A DNA stretch of 64,000 nt from an uncultured Prevotellaceae bacterium (GTDB taxonomy: Bacteria > Bacteroidota > Bacteroidia > Bacteroidales > Muribaculaceae). The stretch spans positions 35,535 through 99,534 of the forward strand of contig CAMZFV010000006.1 in the NCBI GenBank assembly GCA_947306175.1, written 5' to 3'. Shown in pieces: positions 1 through 6,912 of this stretch. Each line of letters starts with the position of its first letter. Position 1 is the first letter of the stretch. Under the pieces are notes generated by a model. It was not told the DNA's origin and made no database searches. It saw only the letters and a program-made list of their open reading frames with translations. A program made the translations under genes and the position numbers.

Positions 1-34
1 ATTTTTAAATAATGTACATTTTCAAATTTGGGTG

Positions 35-42
35 CAAAGGTA
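35..42 (-). promoter_or_regulatory. Bacteroidales -7 promoter box reading out of the window
   Basis: The minus strand reads TACCTTTG, a full match to the TAnnTTTG -7 box of Bacteroidetes housekeeping promoters. No clear TTTG -33 box is visible. It points left, so it probably serves a minus-strand gene whose start lies before position 1. Confidence 0.5.
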
Positions 43-157
43 ATGAAATAATTTGGAATGAAAAACATTGTTAATAAAATGTGGTTGAAGCAGGCGTTTT
101 TTGTGAGAAATACCTGCTTCAACCACTGGAAAAATATCGTAATGTTTGAACTGTGTC

Positions 158-985
158 TTAAAGACCGCTTCGCATTTGGGAATAACCTTGGCGTGAGTGT
201 CCTCGTTTGCCGTGTTTTTTGTTGTTTTTAGGCGACTTCGCTTTCATGACTTCTTCGATACTGGAGGCCTGGCCTGTTTTTACCAGGTATTCAGCCTGGG
301 CTATTGCCATCTGTTCGCGGAATTCGGGGCTGTTGTGGAGAGCAGCATAGCCGATGCTTGCGGCTACACGGCTGGCATCCACGTCGCTCTGCCAGTGTGC
401 ACCGACGATCACGCGGCTCTCGCAATACATCCAACCACGGGCATAGATATCATTGGCGGCAGCGGGATTGATTTCGGCCAGCAGCAGGGCGGCAGTCCAG
501 CCACGCATGGTGTGGCCAGAGGGATAGGAGCCCTCGCCACGCAGATCGTTCTCTTCATCGGTGAGCATTTTGTCCTCGAAGCGCTCAAAGGGGCGCTGAC
601 GGTGGTAATAGGCCTTAGGCGCTACACGCATGGGGTCGGTGGTGGCAAGGCTGGTCACCATGAGTTTCCAAATCTCAGGAGTGTTCTCTGCGGAGATGAA
701 CACGCCAAAGGGAACGGATAATTCAGCGAGCAGGGCCTCGTAGGACCACACAGCGTCACGCTTGGCGATTTCGGCACGCTCGGGGTCGAGACGCTGCTGC
801 TTGCCCCAAGCGAAGCGCATCATGTCGTTGGCAAACTCAGGACTGTCAAAAGCGGGCGGAGCCGGCAAACATTTAATCAAGTCAGGCAACTGATCCACAG
901 TAAAATAAGGCTGTACCTCATCCTGTGCATTCATCGTCATGGAAGCCGCAAGGGCAACCAAAGCAATTACAAAAAACTTTTTCAT
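158..985 (-). CDS. Secreted class A acid phosphatase (PAP2 superfamily)
   Basis: This is a 275-residue exported phosphomonoesterase, presumably periplasmic, that would release phosphate from organic esters. All three PAP2/PhoN signature blocks are present in order: KAYYHRQRP (K-x6-RP), YPSGH (PSGH) and SRVIVGAHWQSD (SR-x5-H-x3-D), which carry the catalytic histidines. The start at 985 is chosen because it gives a normal signal peptide (MKKFFVIALVALAASMTMNA) and lies just downstream of a promoter; a longer frame reaches back through that promoter. The C-terminus ends in a basic, low-complexity tail rich in K, R, G and H. Length and motifs fit the family. The substrate is not defined by sequence. 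Confidence 0.9.
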   Translation of the reverse strand: MKKFFVIALVALAASMTMNAQDEVQPYFTVDQLPDLIKCLPAPPAFDSPEFANDMMRFAWGKQQRLDPERAEIAKRDAVWSYEALLAELSVPFGVFISAENTPEIWKLMVTSLATTDPMRVAPKAYYHRQRPFERFEDKMLTDEENDLRGEGSYPSGHTMRGWTAALLLAEINPAAANDIYARGWMYCESRVIVGAHWQSDVDASRVAASIGYAALHNSPEFREQMAIAQAEYLVKTGQASSIEEVMKAKSPKNNKKHGKRGHSRQGYSQMRSGL

Positions 986-1012
986 AATTAAGAGTAAAAT
1001 TAATGTTATTTT

Positions 1013-1210
1013 GCCCGCAAAGGTAGTGCAAGCCATGGACAGAACAAAATGAAAAACCGCGTTTTTCATTTTTTATGTCATGGCGCCGCCTATTTTCGCC
1101 GCAGGCAACGGTAGTGCAAGACGAGCATAATGTCAAAGAAAAAAATCGATTTTTCTCTTTGGCATTGTTGAGGCGCAGCCTACCTTCACCGAAGGCAACG
1201 GTAATGCAAA
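1013..1210. repeat. Three degenerate promoter-like repeats with palindromes
   Basis: The phrase gcaa(a/c)ggta(g/a)tgcaa recurs at about 1013-1035, 1096-1120 and 1186-1210. Two of the copies are followed by an A/T palindrome: 1046-1072 (arms AAAATGAAAAAC and GTTTTTCATTTT) and 1134-1161 (centred on ATCGAT). Only the first copy keeps a proper TACCTTTG box on the minus strand; the others read TACCGTTG and TACCGTTG-like or TTACCGTTG. The block looks like duplicated and decaying promoter segments. Nothing else is recognisable in 986-1501 apart from the two promoters listed separately. Confidence 0.5.
1018..1048 (-). promoter_or_regulatory. Promoter of the acid phosphatase gene
   Basis: On the minus strand the -7 box is TACCTTTG (1018-1025) and the -33 box is TTTG (1045-1048), with a 19-nt spacer. 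The predicted transcription start near 1011 leaves a leader of about 25 nt before the ATG at 985. Confidence 0.7.
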
Positions 1211-1441
1211 AAACCATTCAAACGAATACTTTGAGAACTAAATCACAACAAGTACACCAAACTATTTTTTAATCGGCCTGTGGCCGAGAAATTAAACAAA
1301 ATTATTCCAACTGTGAGTGAGCACCTTATTTCTGTGTTTTTTAGATCAATCTATTATTTGAATCGTTGTTCGTAATGTACTGATAGTCAATATGGAATTG
1401 TTTCCCAGTTTAAAATGTCTCCTAAATGGATACACAGTTTT

Positions 1442-1473
1442 CTTGTCCTAAATAACATCAGTTGTTAACTTTG
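1442..1473 (+). promoter_or_regulatory. Promoter of the HTH/HNH gene island
   Basis: The -7 box is TAACTTTG (1466-1473). A CTTG sequence (1442-1445) serves as a -33 box with a 20-nt spacer. It lies about 30 nt upstream of the ATG at 1502. Confidence 0.6.
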
Positions 1474-1501
1474 CGGAACAAATTTTTAATTTCTAAAGAA
1501 G

Positions 1502-2122
1502 ATGAAAGCTAAATTATCACTCGGAAAGCTTATTGAGACTGAAGTAAGAAGACAACAGATGCATATTTCTGATTTTGCTGACAAGATTCTATGTGGACGT
1601 CAAAATGTCTATAAAATCTTTGATAAATCATCAATCCATGTTGATCAATTAATGCGAATCTCAAGAGTTTTAAAACGAAATTTCTTTAAAGAAATAGCTG
1701 AAGATCCATCATTGATTGATATTGACAGTGAAGAAGCTATCCAGGAAATGGAGAATCGAAGGGCTGTTTCTCAATTTATGGAGGTTGTACCAAATCTCTT
1801 ATATAAGATGGGAAAACAACCTGTAATAGCATTTGGCCGGCCTTTAGGAATGGAGGAAGATGTTGTATTACCTGATTTTATGTTAACAAAATATTGGATT
1901 ACATTTACAAAGGGGACTTTTTTGTCTGAACAGTATATATCAAATCCATTGTTCGAAATCAAAGTATATGAGAGCACGACAGGAATTAAGGTGTACTCAA
2001 TGACCAATATTCATAAGAGAACTAGAACTATTGACGTCAAACTGGATTATAAGACTGAGGAAGAGTGGGAAGAAACATTAAGGTTTATATTTGATACTTT
2101 CTTTAGTAATGGAAACGATTGA
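1502..2122 (+). CDS. Helix-turn-helix domain protein, probable regulator
   Basis: A 206-residue protein. Residues about 5-60 look like an XRE-type helix-turn-helix: an LGKLIETEVRRQQM helix, then ISDFADKILCGRQNVYKIF resembling a recognition helix turn, then IHVDQLMRISRVL. The remaining ~140 residues have no family I recognise; they end in a mixed alpha/beta stretch rich in K, E and T. The stop overlaps the start of the next gene by 14 nt, so the two are translationally coupled. Base composition is much more AT-rich than the flanking core genes, which suggests horizontal acquisition. The predicted role is DNA-binding control of this small island; the target is unknown. Confidence 0.6.
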   Translation: MKAKLSLGKLIETEVRRQQMHISDFADKILCGRQNVYKIFDKSSIHVDQLMRISRVLKRNFFKEIAEDPSLIDIDSEEAIQEMENRRAVSQFMEVVPNLLYKMGKQPVIAFGRPLGMEEDVVLPDFMLTKYWITFTKGTFLSEQYISNPLFEIKVYESTTGIKVYSMTNIHKRTRTIDVKLDYKTEEEWEETLRFIFDTFFSNGND

Positions 2123-3188
2123 TTTATTGAATGATTATCAAGAAGTCCGAGAGTGTGATTTCAAGGGCGAGCATTATTCAGTTCGTGATAATGGTGCAAT
2201 TTATCGTCATGCCCGTCTCAATAAAAAAGTGAGAAAGTATGATAATACATGGATGTTTGGTAAACCAAATGAGACAAATGGTTACATGTATATCAGTGAT
2301 GTGAGAGTTCATCAAATTGTGGCTACTGCGTTTTGGGGAGAGCATGACACGAAGGTGTATGTTGTAGACCACAAGGATTCTAATAGGCGCAATAACCGTA
2401 TTGATAATCTTCATTGGCTTACAAGGTTAGAGAATGTGCTGAGCAACCCTGCAACAAAAAAGAAAATTATTATGTGTTGTGGTAGCGTTGAGGCGTTTCT
2501 TAATGATCCATCCGTAATTAGGCAGTTTGCTAATCAGCATCCTGAATACAGTTGGATGAGAGTAGTATCAAAAGAAGAAGCAAAGCGAACATTAGATAAT
2601 ATGAATGAGTGGGCGTGTCGTCCAATAGAAGAACACAAGGGTGGTAAGATGGGTGATTGGATTTACAAGTCTATAGGTTTCTATCCCCAAATGGAGATTA
2701 TGAATGAATTAACGCAGAATAGTCACCGCAGACAGCATGTATCACAAGCGCCTGACGGCGTTTTTAGGTCATCTGATGTGATGCGAAATAATATCATAGA
2801 AGCCAATAGCCCTAAATCTGCACTTCAGAAGGATTGGACAACTCCAACAGATTTTCCTCTTTGTCCCATAAAACTATCTGATTCGGCATTATTAGAATAT
2901 TACAACAATCTTTCAAAAGACGAGTTGTTGACAAAGAATATCTATGGTGGTACTAAGATAATTGATTATGCTATGAATCAGGAAAAATCTTATATCTGGG
3001 TGTTATGTAAAAGAACAGAGAACACCCCAATTAAACCATGGGTGCTCACTGGAATATATGTTGATAAAGGAAAGTTTGTTCATGAGAATCTGCATTCATT
3101 CTTTGAAGAAAAAGGAGGATATAAGTATTATACTCTAGCTCAGGGCAAAGAATGGACTGGTGGTGATTGTTTGGATGACTATTGTTAA
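2109..3188 (+). CDS. HNH endonuclease-like protein (HNH_3/NUMOD4 type)
   Basis: A 359-residue protein. The N-terminal ~130 residues match the layout of NUMOD4/HNH_3 proteins: a DNA-reading segment (YSVRDNGAIYRHARL), then the nuclease core HQIVATAF...VDHKDSNRRNNRIDNLHWL with the conserved D-H-K-D and N-x3-N-L-x-W residues. The C-terminal ~220 residues are unassigned. The ATG at 2109 is preferred over an upstream TTG because it gives a short overlap with the HTH gene and a normal start codon. Such nucleases occur as free-standing homing enzymes, in phages and in defence islands; this context (HTH gene before, secreted protein after) does not decide between these. Confidence 0.7.
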   Translation: METIDLLNDYQEVRECDFKGEHYSVRDNGAIYRHARLNKKVRKYDNTWMFGKPNETNGYMYISDVRVHQIVATAFWGEHDTKVYVVDHKDSNRRNNRIDNLHWLTRLENVLSNPATKKKIIMCCGSVEAFLNDPSVIRQFANQHPEYSWMRVVSKEEAKRTLDNMNEWACRPIEEHKGGKMGDWIYKSIGFYPQMEIMNELTQNSHRRQHVSQAPDGVFRSSDVMRNNIIEANSPKSALQKDWTTPTDFPLCPIKLSDSALLEYYNNLSKDELLTKNIYGGTKIIDYAMNQEKSYIWVLCKRTENTPIKPWVLTGIYVDKGKFVHENLHSFFEEKGGYKYYTLAQGKEWTGGDCLDDYC

Positions 3189-3210
3189 TCATTTAGAAGA
3201 TAGAATTAAA

Positions 3211-3609
3211 ATGAAGAAGATTGTATTATTATTGTATTTGATGCTTCTTTGTTTGTGTGGTTTAGCTCAAACAAATAGCAATGTGCCTCCTCGTTATTAT
3301 GTGAATCCTGCTGCTGAGTATCAGCTTTTCCCAACAGAAAATCGATGGATTTTCATTAAGTTAAATACCCAGACTGGTCAGATGTGGATGGTTCAGTATT
3401 CAACTGGCAGTATGTCGGATGCTTGTACATTCCCGCTGAACCCAACATCTTTGTTAAGGAGCTATGATGAGAAAGTGGATGGACGTTATACTCTTTATCC
3501 AACTCAGAATTATTACAACTTTATTCTGCTCGATCAAATAAACGGTAGAACATGGCAAGTCCAATGGAATACAGATGTCTCAAAGACAGGAGTTTGGGAA
3601 ATTGAGTGA
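3211..3609 (+). CDS. Small secreted protein with two PTxN...W.VQW repeats
   Basis: A 132-residue protein. The start at 3211 gives a signal peptide MKKIVLLLYLMLLCLCGLAQ. The mature part holds two ~30-residue repeats: YQLFPTENRWIFIKL..TGQMWMVQYST and YTLYPTQNYYNFILL..NGRTWQVQWNT. The shared pattern is Y-x-L-(F/Y)-P-T-x-N-x3-FI-x-L-x4-G-x2-W-x-VQ-(Y/W). The pattern of alternating hydrophobic residues suggests beta structure. It starts 22 nt after the HNH gene and shares its AT-rich composition, so it is probably the third gene of that operon. I do not recognise a named family. Function is unknown. Confidence 0.7.
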   Translation: MKKIVLLLYLMLLCLCGLAQTNSNVPPRYYVNPAAEYQLFPTENRWIFIKLNTQTGQMWMVQYSTGSMSDACTFPLNPTSLLRSYDEKVDGRYTLYPTQNYYNFILLDQINGRTWQVQWNTDVSKTGVWEIE

Positions 3610-3624
3610 TTGTTAAGTTGGTAA

Positions 3625-3996
3625 TTAAGATAATTGGTTTAGAATTTGTTGGATGACTGATTTCAAGGCGGGGAGGTCTTCTCTAATTGTGGAAAAGATG
3701 ATGTCTTCGTCAATATGGGAGTATTCGTGTGAGATGATATTGCGCATGTCGTAGATGGCAAGCCAGGGGATTTCGTTGTGTTTCTCTAATAAATTGGATT
3801 CATCTTTAAGCAGTTTTCCAACATGTTCGCCAATGACTTGCAGTCGCATAACGCATGCATTGAACACCATAACGTTTTGTGGCGTTGTTAGGAAATCAAT
3901 GGGTTTGATGATCTGCTTGCTCCAACTGGTGATCAGGTCAATGCTCTCGATGATTTCAAGAAATCTTTCACGTGTGGTTGTTGATGTGTCTTTCAT
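3625..3996 (-). CDS. HepT-like toxin (HEPN ribonuclease, DUF86)
   Basis: A 123-residue HEPN-fold protein and the toxin half of a MntA/HepT-type system. The catalytic R-x4-H-x-Y motif is visible as RNIISHEY (R85, H90, Y92). In characterised pairs this motif cleaves RNA, and its tyrosine is AMPylated by the antitoxin. The preceding all-helical part, with the conserved R-x-Q-x-I-G-E-H segment (RLQVIGEHVG), fits DUF86. The start codon overlaps the stop of the nucleotidyltransferase gene in an ATGA arrangement, the usual antitoxin-first coupling. It ends 16 nt from the convergent secreted-protein gene. Toxicity here is inferred from family membership. Confidence 0.85.
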   Translation of the reverse strand: MKDTSTTTRERFLEIIESIDLITSWSKQIIKPIDFLTTPQNVMVFNACVMRLQVIGEHVGKLLKDESNLLEKHNEIPWLAIYDMRNIISHEYSHIDEDIIFSTIREDLPALKSVIQQILNQLS

Positions 3997-4286
3997 ACAA
4001 AGATGGCTTCTTGTTGGATGGTTGATTTGAATACGGGTCGAAGGGAGTCACGCATCCTTACAAGGTCAACTGTGCGTCCCAGAAGATTAGAGAGAGCCTG
4101 TCTTAATTGGTACATGAGTGATAATGTGGGCTTTGATACTTCAACAACAATGTCGATGTCGCTTTCTTCGGTGTGCTCTTGTCTTGCTACCGAACCGAAC
4201 ACACCTAGGCGGGTGATGCCGAATTGGTCACCTTGTTCTTGCTTGAATGCAGCAAGTTTTGACAGACATTCTTGAAGTGTTATCAT
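3993..4286 (-). CDS. MntA-like antitoxin nucleotidyltransferase
   Basis: A 97-residue minimal nucleotidyltransferase. The G-S-x10-D-x-D motif is intact: GSVARQEHTEESDID, with G31, S32, D43 and D45. A third acidic residue is likely in TVDLVR. Proteins of this type transfer AMP groups from ATP to the tyrosine of the partner HEPN toxin and so neutralise it. It is the first gene of a two-gene operon with the HepT-like gene and has its own promoter upstream. Length is typical for the family. Confidence 0.85.
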   Translation of the reverse strand: MITLQECLSKLAAFKQEQGDQFGITRLGVFGSVARQEHTEESDIDIVVEVSKPTLSLMYQLRQALSNLLGRTVDLVRMRDSLRPVFKSTIQQEAIFV

Positions 4287-4309
4287 AACAGAATCACCAA
4301 ATTATATCG

Positions 4310-4340
4310 CAAAATTAATAGTTCTTCATTAATTGACAAA
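4310..4340 (-). promoter_or_regulatory. Promoter of the mntA/hepT-like operon
   Basis: On the minus strand the -7 box is TAATTTTG (4310-4317) and the -33 box is TTTG (4337-4340), spacer 19 nt. The expected start near 4303 leaves a ~17-nt leader before the ATG at 4286. Confidence 0.65.
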
Positions 4341-4467
4341 AAATAAGGCAATATTTGTGCCATAATAAACAGGCTGTTGATTGTCCAATGTGTATGTTAG
4401 AGTGGCTTTTTCGGGGGCGTTGACGTTATTTAGGGGAGAATTAAGCTTTTTTTAGAGGTGCATTCAT

Positions 4468-4475
4468 TATCTTTG
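4468..4475 (+). promoter_or_regulatory. -7 box of the MscS gene promoter
   Basis: TATCTTTG matches TAnnTTTG and lies 32 nt upstream of the ATG at 4508. The -33 region is only a T-run (about 4447-4450). Confidence 0.5.
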
Positions 4476-4507
4476 CGGATTGAAAACCAATCTGATGTGA
4501 AGTAAAG

Positions 4508-5671
4508 ATGTTATTGGATAAGATATTATTGCAGGTGCCGGCGGCGGTGAGTGATACGACGGCAGCCAACAAGATTAAGGAGGCGACCAACGCGGTGACG
4601 GCGCAGGTGGACTCACTGGCGACTAAGCTCAACCCTGATTCCATTGCGGCGCTGACGCCCGGGAAGATTGTTGATAAATTCAAGTATCTGGACTTGGGGA
4701 GTCTGGTGACGTCGTTGTCGAGCCAGTTGATTTCGTTGGGTCTGAGGATTCTTGCCGCCATACTGATTTTCTACGTCGGCAAGTTCATCATCAATAAGAT
4801 TTACAGTGTGGCGCGTGCCATCATGATACGCAAGGACTTTGACCGCTCGTTGACGTCATTCCTGCTGTCGTTCATCAAGATCACACTGCTGTTCCTGCTC
4901 ATCATTACGGTGATCGGCGTGCTGGGCATCGAGACGAGTTCGTTTATCGCCATCTTTGCCAGTGCCGGTGTCGCCATTGGTATGGCGTTGAGCGGCACGT
5001 TACAGAACTTTGCTGGGGGCGTGCTCATCCTGATGCTCAAACCCTACAAAGTGGGTGACTATATCGAGTTCGGTGAGCTGAAGGGCACCGTCAAAGAAAT
5101 CCAGATTTTCAATACGGTCATCAATACCTATAATAATGACCGCATCGTGATTCCCAACGGCGGACTCGCCACGAGTTCGCTGAAGAACTTCAGCGCCGAG
5201 ACCTATCACCGTGTGGAGTGGCGCGTGGGCATCAGCTACGGTGACGATGTGGACATGGCCCGCAAAGTCGCCCTCGACATCCTCGCCGCTGATCCGCGCA
5301 TCGTGCATACCGATGCCGACGTTAAGGAGAGCGAGCAGCCTGAAGAGGAAGAGACGGAAATGCCTGAGGAAAAGCCTGAAGCCTGGTGGAAGCGCGTCTT
5401 CCACTGGCACCGACGCCGCGCCGAGGAACTGCGCGAGAGCCACGAGGCGCGTCTTGCCGCCCTGGTGCCGAAACCCAGTTATTCGCCCACGGTCAATGTC
5501 GAGAGCCTTGACGAGAGCCAGGTGACGCTCATCGTCAGGGCGTGGACCGAAATCGTCAACTACTGGAATGTGCTGTATGACGTGAACGAACAGATTTACA
5601 AGCAGTTCCCGAAGCACGGCATACGTTTCCCGTTCCCACAGATGGACGTCCACATGAAGAAAGAGTCATAA
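4508..5671 (+). CDS. MscS-family mechanosensitive ion channel with a charged insert
   Basis: A 387-residue inner-membrane protein expected to open under membrane tension and release solutes during hypo-osmotic shock. Membrane segments are at about 74-96, 116-138 and 144-175; the last is the glycine/alanine-rich pore helix (FIAIFASAGVAIGMALSGTLQNFAGG). The MscS beta domain follows (KPYKVGDYIEFGELKGTVKEI) with the NDRIVIPNG motif. Residues ~272-328 form an insert: an acidic stretch (EQPEEEETEMPEEKPE) then a basic one (WWKRVFHWHRRRAEELRE), placed within the C-terminal alpha/beta domain. The N-terminal ~65 residues look like a soluble helical extension rather than a clear signal peptide. Confidence 0.9.
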   Translation: MLLDKILLQVPAAVSDTTAANKIKEATNAVTAQVDSLATKLNPDSIAALTPGKIVDKFKYLDLGSLVTSLSSQLISLGLRILAAILIFYVGKFIINKIYSVARAIMIRKDFDRSLTSFLLSFIKITLLFLLIITVIGVLGIETSSFIAIFASAGVAIGMALSGTLQNFAGGVLILMLKPYKVGDYIEFGELKGTVKEIQIFNTVINTYNNDRIVIPNGGLATSSLKNFSAETYHRVEWRVGISYGDDVDMARKVALDILAADPRIVHTDADVKESEQPEEEETEMPEEKPEAWWKRVFHWHRRRAEELRESHEARLAALVPKPSYSPTVNVESLDESQVTLIVRAWTEIVNYWNVLYDVNEQIYKQFPKHGIRFPFPQMDVHMKKES

Positions 5672-5675
5672 GTTT

Positions 5676-5741
5676 TTTAAACTACAAATTTCGCTAATTA
5701 CACAAATAAATAATTAGTTAAATTCGTGTAATTCGTAGTTA
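5676..5741. repeat. AT-rich imperfect inverted repeat between mscS and the TPR gene
   Basis: The left arm (taaactacaaatt..taattacac) and right arm (gtgtaattcgtagttaa) can pair with an internal gap. The arms contain the phrase aattcgtgtaattcgtag, a common Bacteroidales intergenic repeat type. It occupies the entire gap between the two genes, and no promoter is visible, so it may be a transcript-stabilising hairpin within one operon. Confidence 0.4.
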
Positions 5742-5742
5742 A

Positions 5743-6666
5743 ATGGATATGAGAAGAATTCTGTTTCTTGCACTTGTATTGTCGTTGATGTGGCAGCAGG
5801 GTGTGGCGCAGGTGGTGAACTCGATTGGAGAGGAGCATATGAAGGTGGAGCGGGGGTTGAAACCGCAGACCAAGGTGGAGTTTCCAGTAATCGCCGATAT
5901 TGATACCGAGACGCCTTATTTCCAGTGCGTTGACTCAGCGCAGTCCTATATCTATAACCATGATTGGGCGATGGCCGAGCAATGGTTGCTTAAGGCTTTT
6001 AAGGCAGATCCTACTAACCCTGGTAACTCGATGGTGCTGAGCAATATCGCCACGCTGCAGCGCTATCAAGGGAAGTTGGCCGATGCGGTGAAGAATTATT
6101 CGCTGGCGCTGGATATGACGCCCCATGCGGTGACGCTGCTGCTGAACCGCGCCGCGCTGTATGTCGAGATGGACAGCGTGCAACGGGCGATTGACGACTA
6201 TGAGCGAGTGTGCGAGTTGGATATGTATGACACCGAGGCACGTTATTCCCTGGGTGTTTTGGCGATGGAACGCGGCGACATCAAGCGGGCTGAGGACCTC
6301 TTTAATGAAATCAAGCGCATCAACCCTAATTCGGGCCTGTATCATGAGGGCATGGGACTGTTGCACAAGCGCAACGGTAACCACAGCCGTGCCGCCGAAC
6401 TCTTCACCCAGGTCATCAAAGTCCAGCCTAGCGCCCAACTGCTGGGCCACCGGGCCGACTGTTACCTCGCCATGAAACGCCTCAACGACGCCGAGGACGA
6501 CATCCGCACCGCTCTCGAAATGAACCCCGACGACCCCTATCTATACCTGCTCCGCGCTAAACTCAACAAACTCCGCTTCCAACGCGACGACATGACCCGC
6601 GACATCGACACCGCCGTGAGTCTGGGTCTGTCTAAGGTTTATATCAATGAAGCGCTCAACGAATAA
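5743..6666 (+). CDS. Secreted tetratricopeptide repeat (TPR) protein
   Basis: A 307-residue protein with an N-terminal signal peptide (RRILFLALVLSLMWQQGVAQ). From about residue 70 it consists of consecutive TPR units with the expected W/L-G-Y-A-F-A-P positions, for example AMAEQWLLKAFKADPTNP, DAVKNYSLALDMTP, RAIDDYERVCELD, RAEDLFNEIKRINPN, RAAELFTQVIKVQPS and DAEDDIRTALEMNPDDPY. TPR arrays make protein-protein contacts; this one would act in the periplasm or at the outer membrane. It lies 71 nt after the MscS gene with no separate promoter, so co-transcription is likely. A partner cannot be named. Confidence 0.8.
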   Translation: MDMRRILFLALVLSLMWQQGVAQVVNSIGEEHMKVERGLKPQTKVEFPVIADIDTETPYFQCVDSAQSYIYNHDWAMAEQWLLKAFKADPTNPGNSMVLSNIATLQRYQGKLADAVKNYSLALDMTPHAVTLLLNRAALYVEMDSVQRAIDDYERVCELDMYDTEARYSLGVLAMERGDIKRAEDLFNEIKRINPNSGLYHEGMGLLHKRNGNHSRAAELFTQVIKVQPSAQLLGHRADCYLAMKRLNDAEDDIRTALEMNPDDPYLYLLRAKLNKLRFQRDDMTRDIDTAVSLGLSKVYINEALNE

Positions 6667-6745
6667 TGATTCTTAGCGAGATTGTAACATAATTGTTCTT
6701 GCAAAATATAGGTTCATGCCTAAAGAAAAAGACGCTTTTTTACAT

Positions 6746-6772
6746 AAAAGTGTCTATTTTTTTTACACTTTA
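6746..6772. promoter_or_regulatory. GTGTC inverted-repeat operator, copy 1
   Basis: The left arm is AAAAGTGTC (6746-6754), then nine T-rich bases, then right arm TACACTTTA (6764-6772). The centre at 6759 lies 56 bp before the -33 box at 6815. The same arms and geometry recur at 13787-13813, 17315-17341 and 20765-20791. Confidence 0.6.
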
Positions 6773-6814
6773 GTCAAAAATACGGATTAAAATTTGTTAA
6801 TACAAAAGTTTTCC

Positions 6815-6847
6815 CTTGACAGTAATTGTAGAATTAGAGTTATTTTG
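6815..6847 (+). promoter_or_regulatory. Promoter of the dockerin protein gene at 6913
   Basis: A -33 box CTTG (6815-6818) and a -7 box TTATTTTG (6840-6847; one mismatch to TAnnTTTG) are separated by 21 nt. The site is supported by having the same spacing to the upstream inverted repeat as four other promoters in the window. Confidence 0.5.
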
Positions 6848-6912
6848 TGAATCATTAATAACTGATATATCAATCACATTCGTAAAAAAGCTCTATAAAA
6901 ACTATCTTGAAT

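Noticed and set aside
1075..1272. A 65-residue plus-strand open frame
   Set aside because: It is read from the promoter-like repeats and palindromes; no ribosome site or family is seen.
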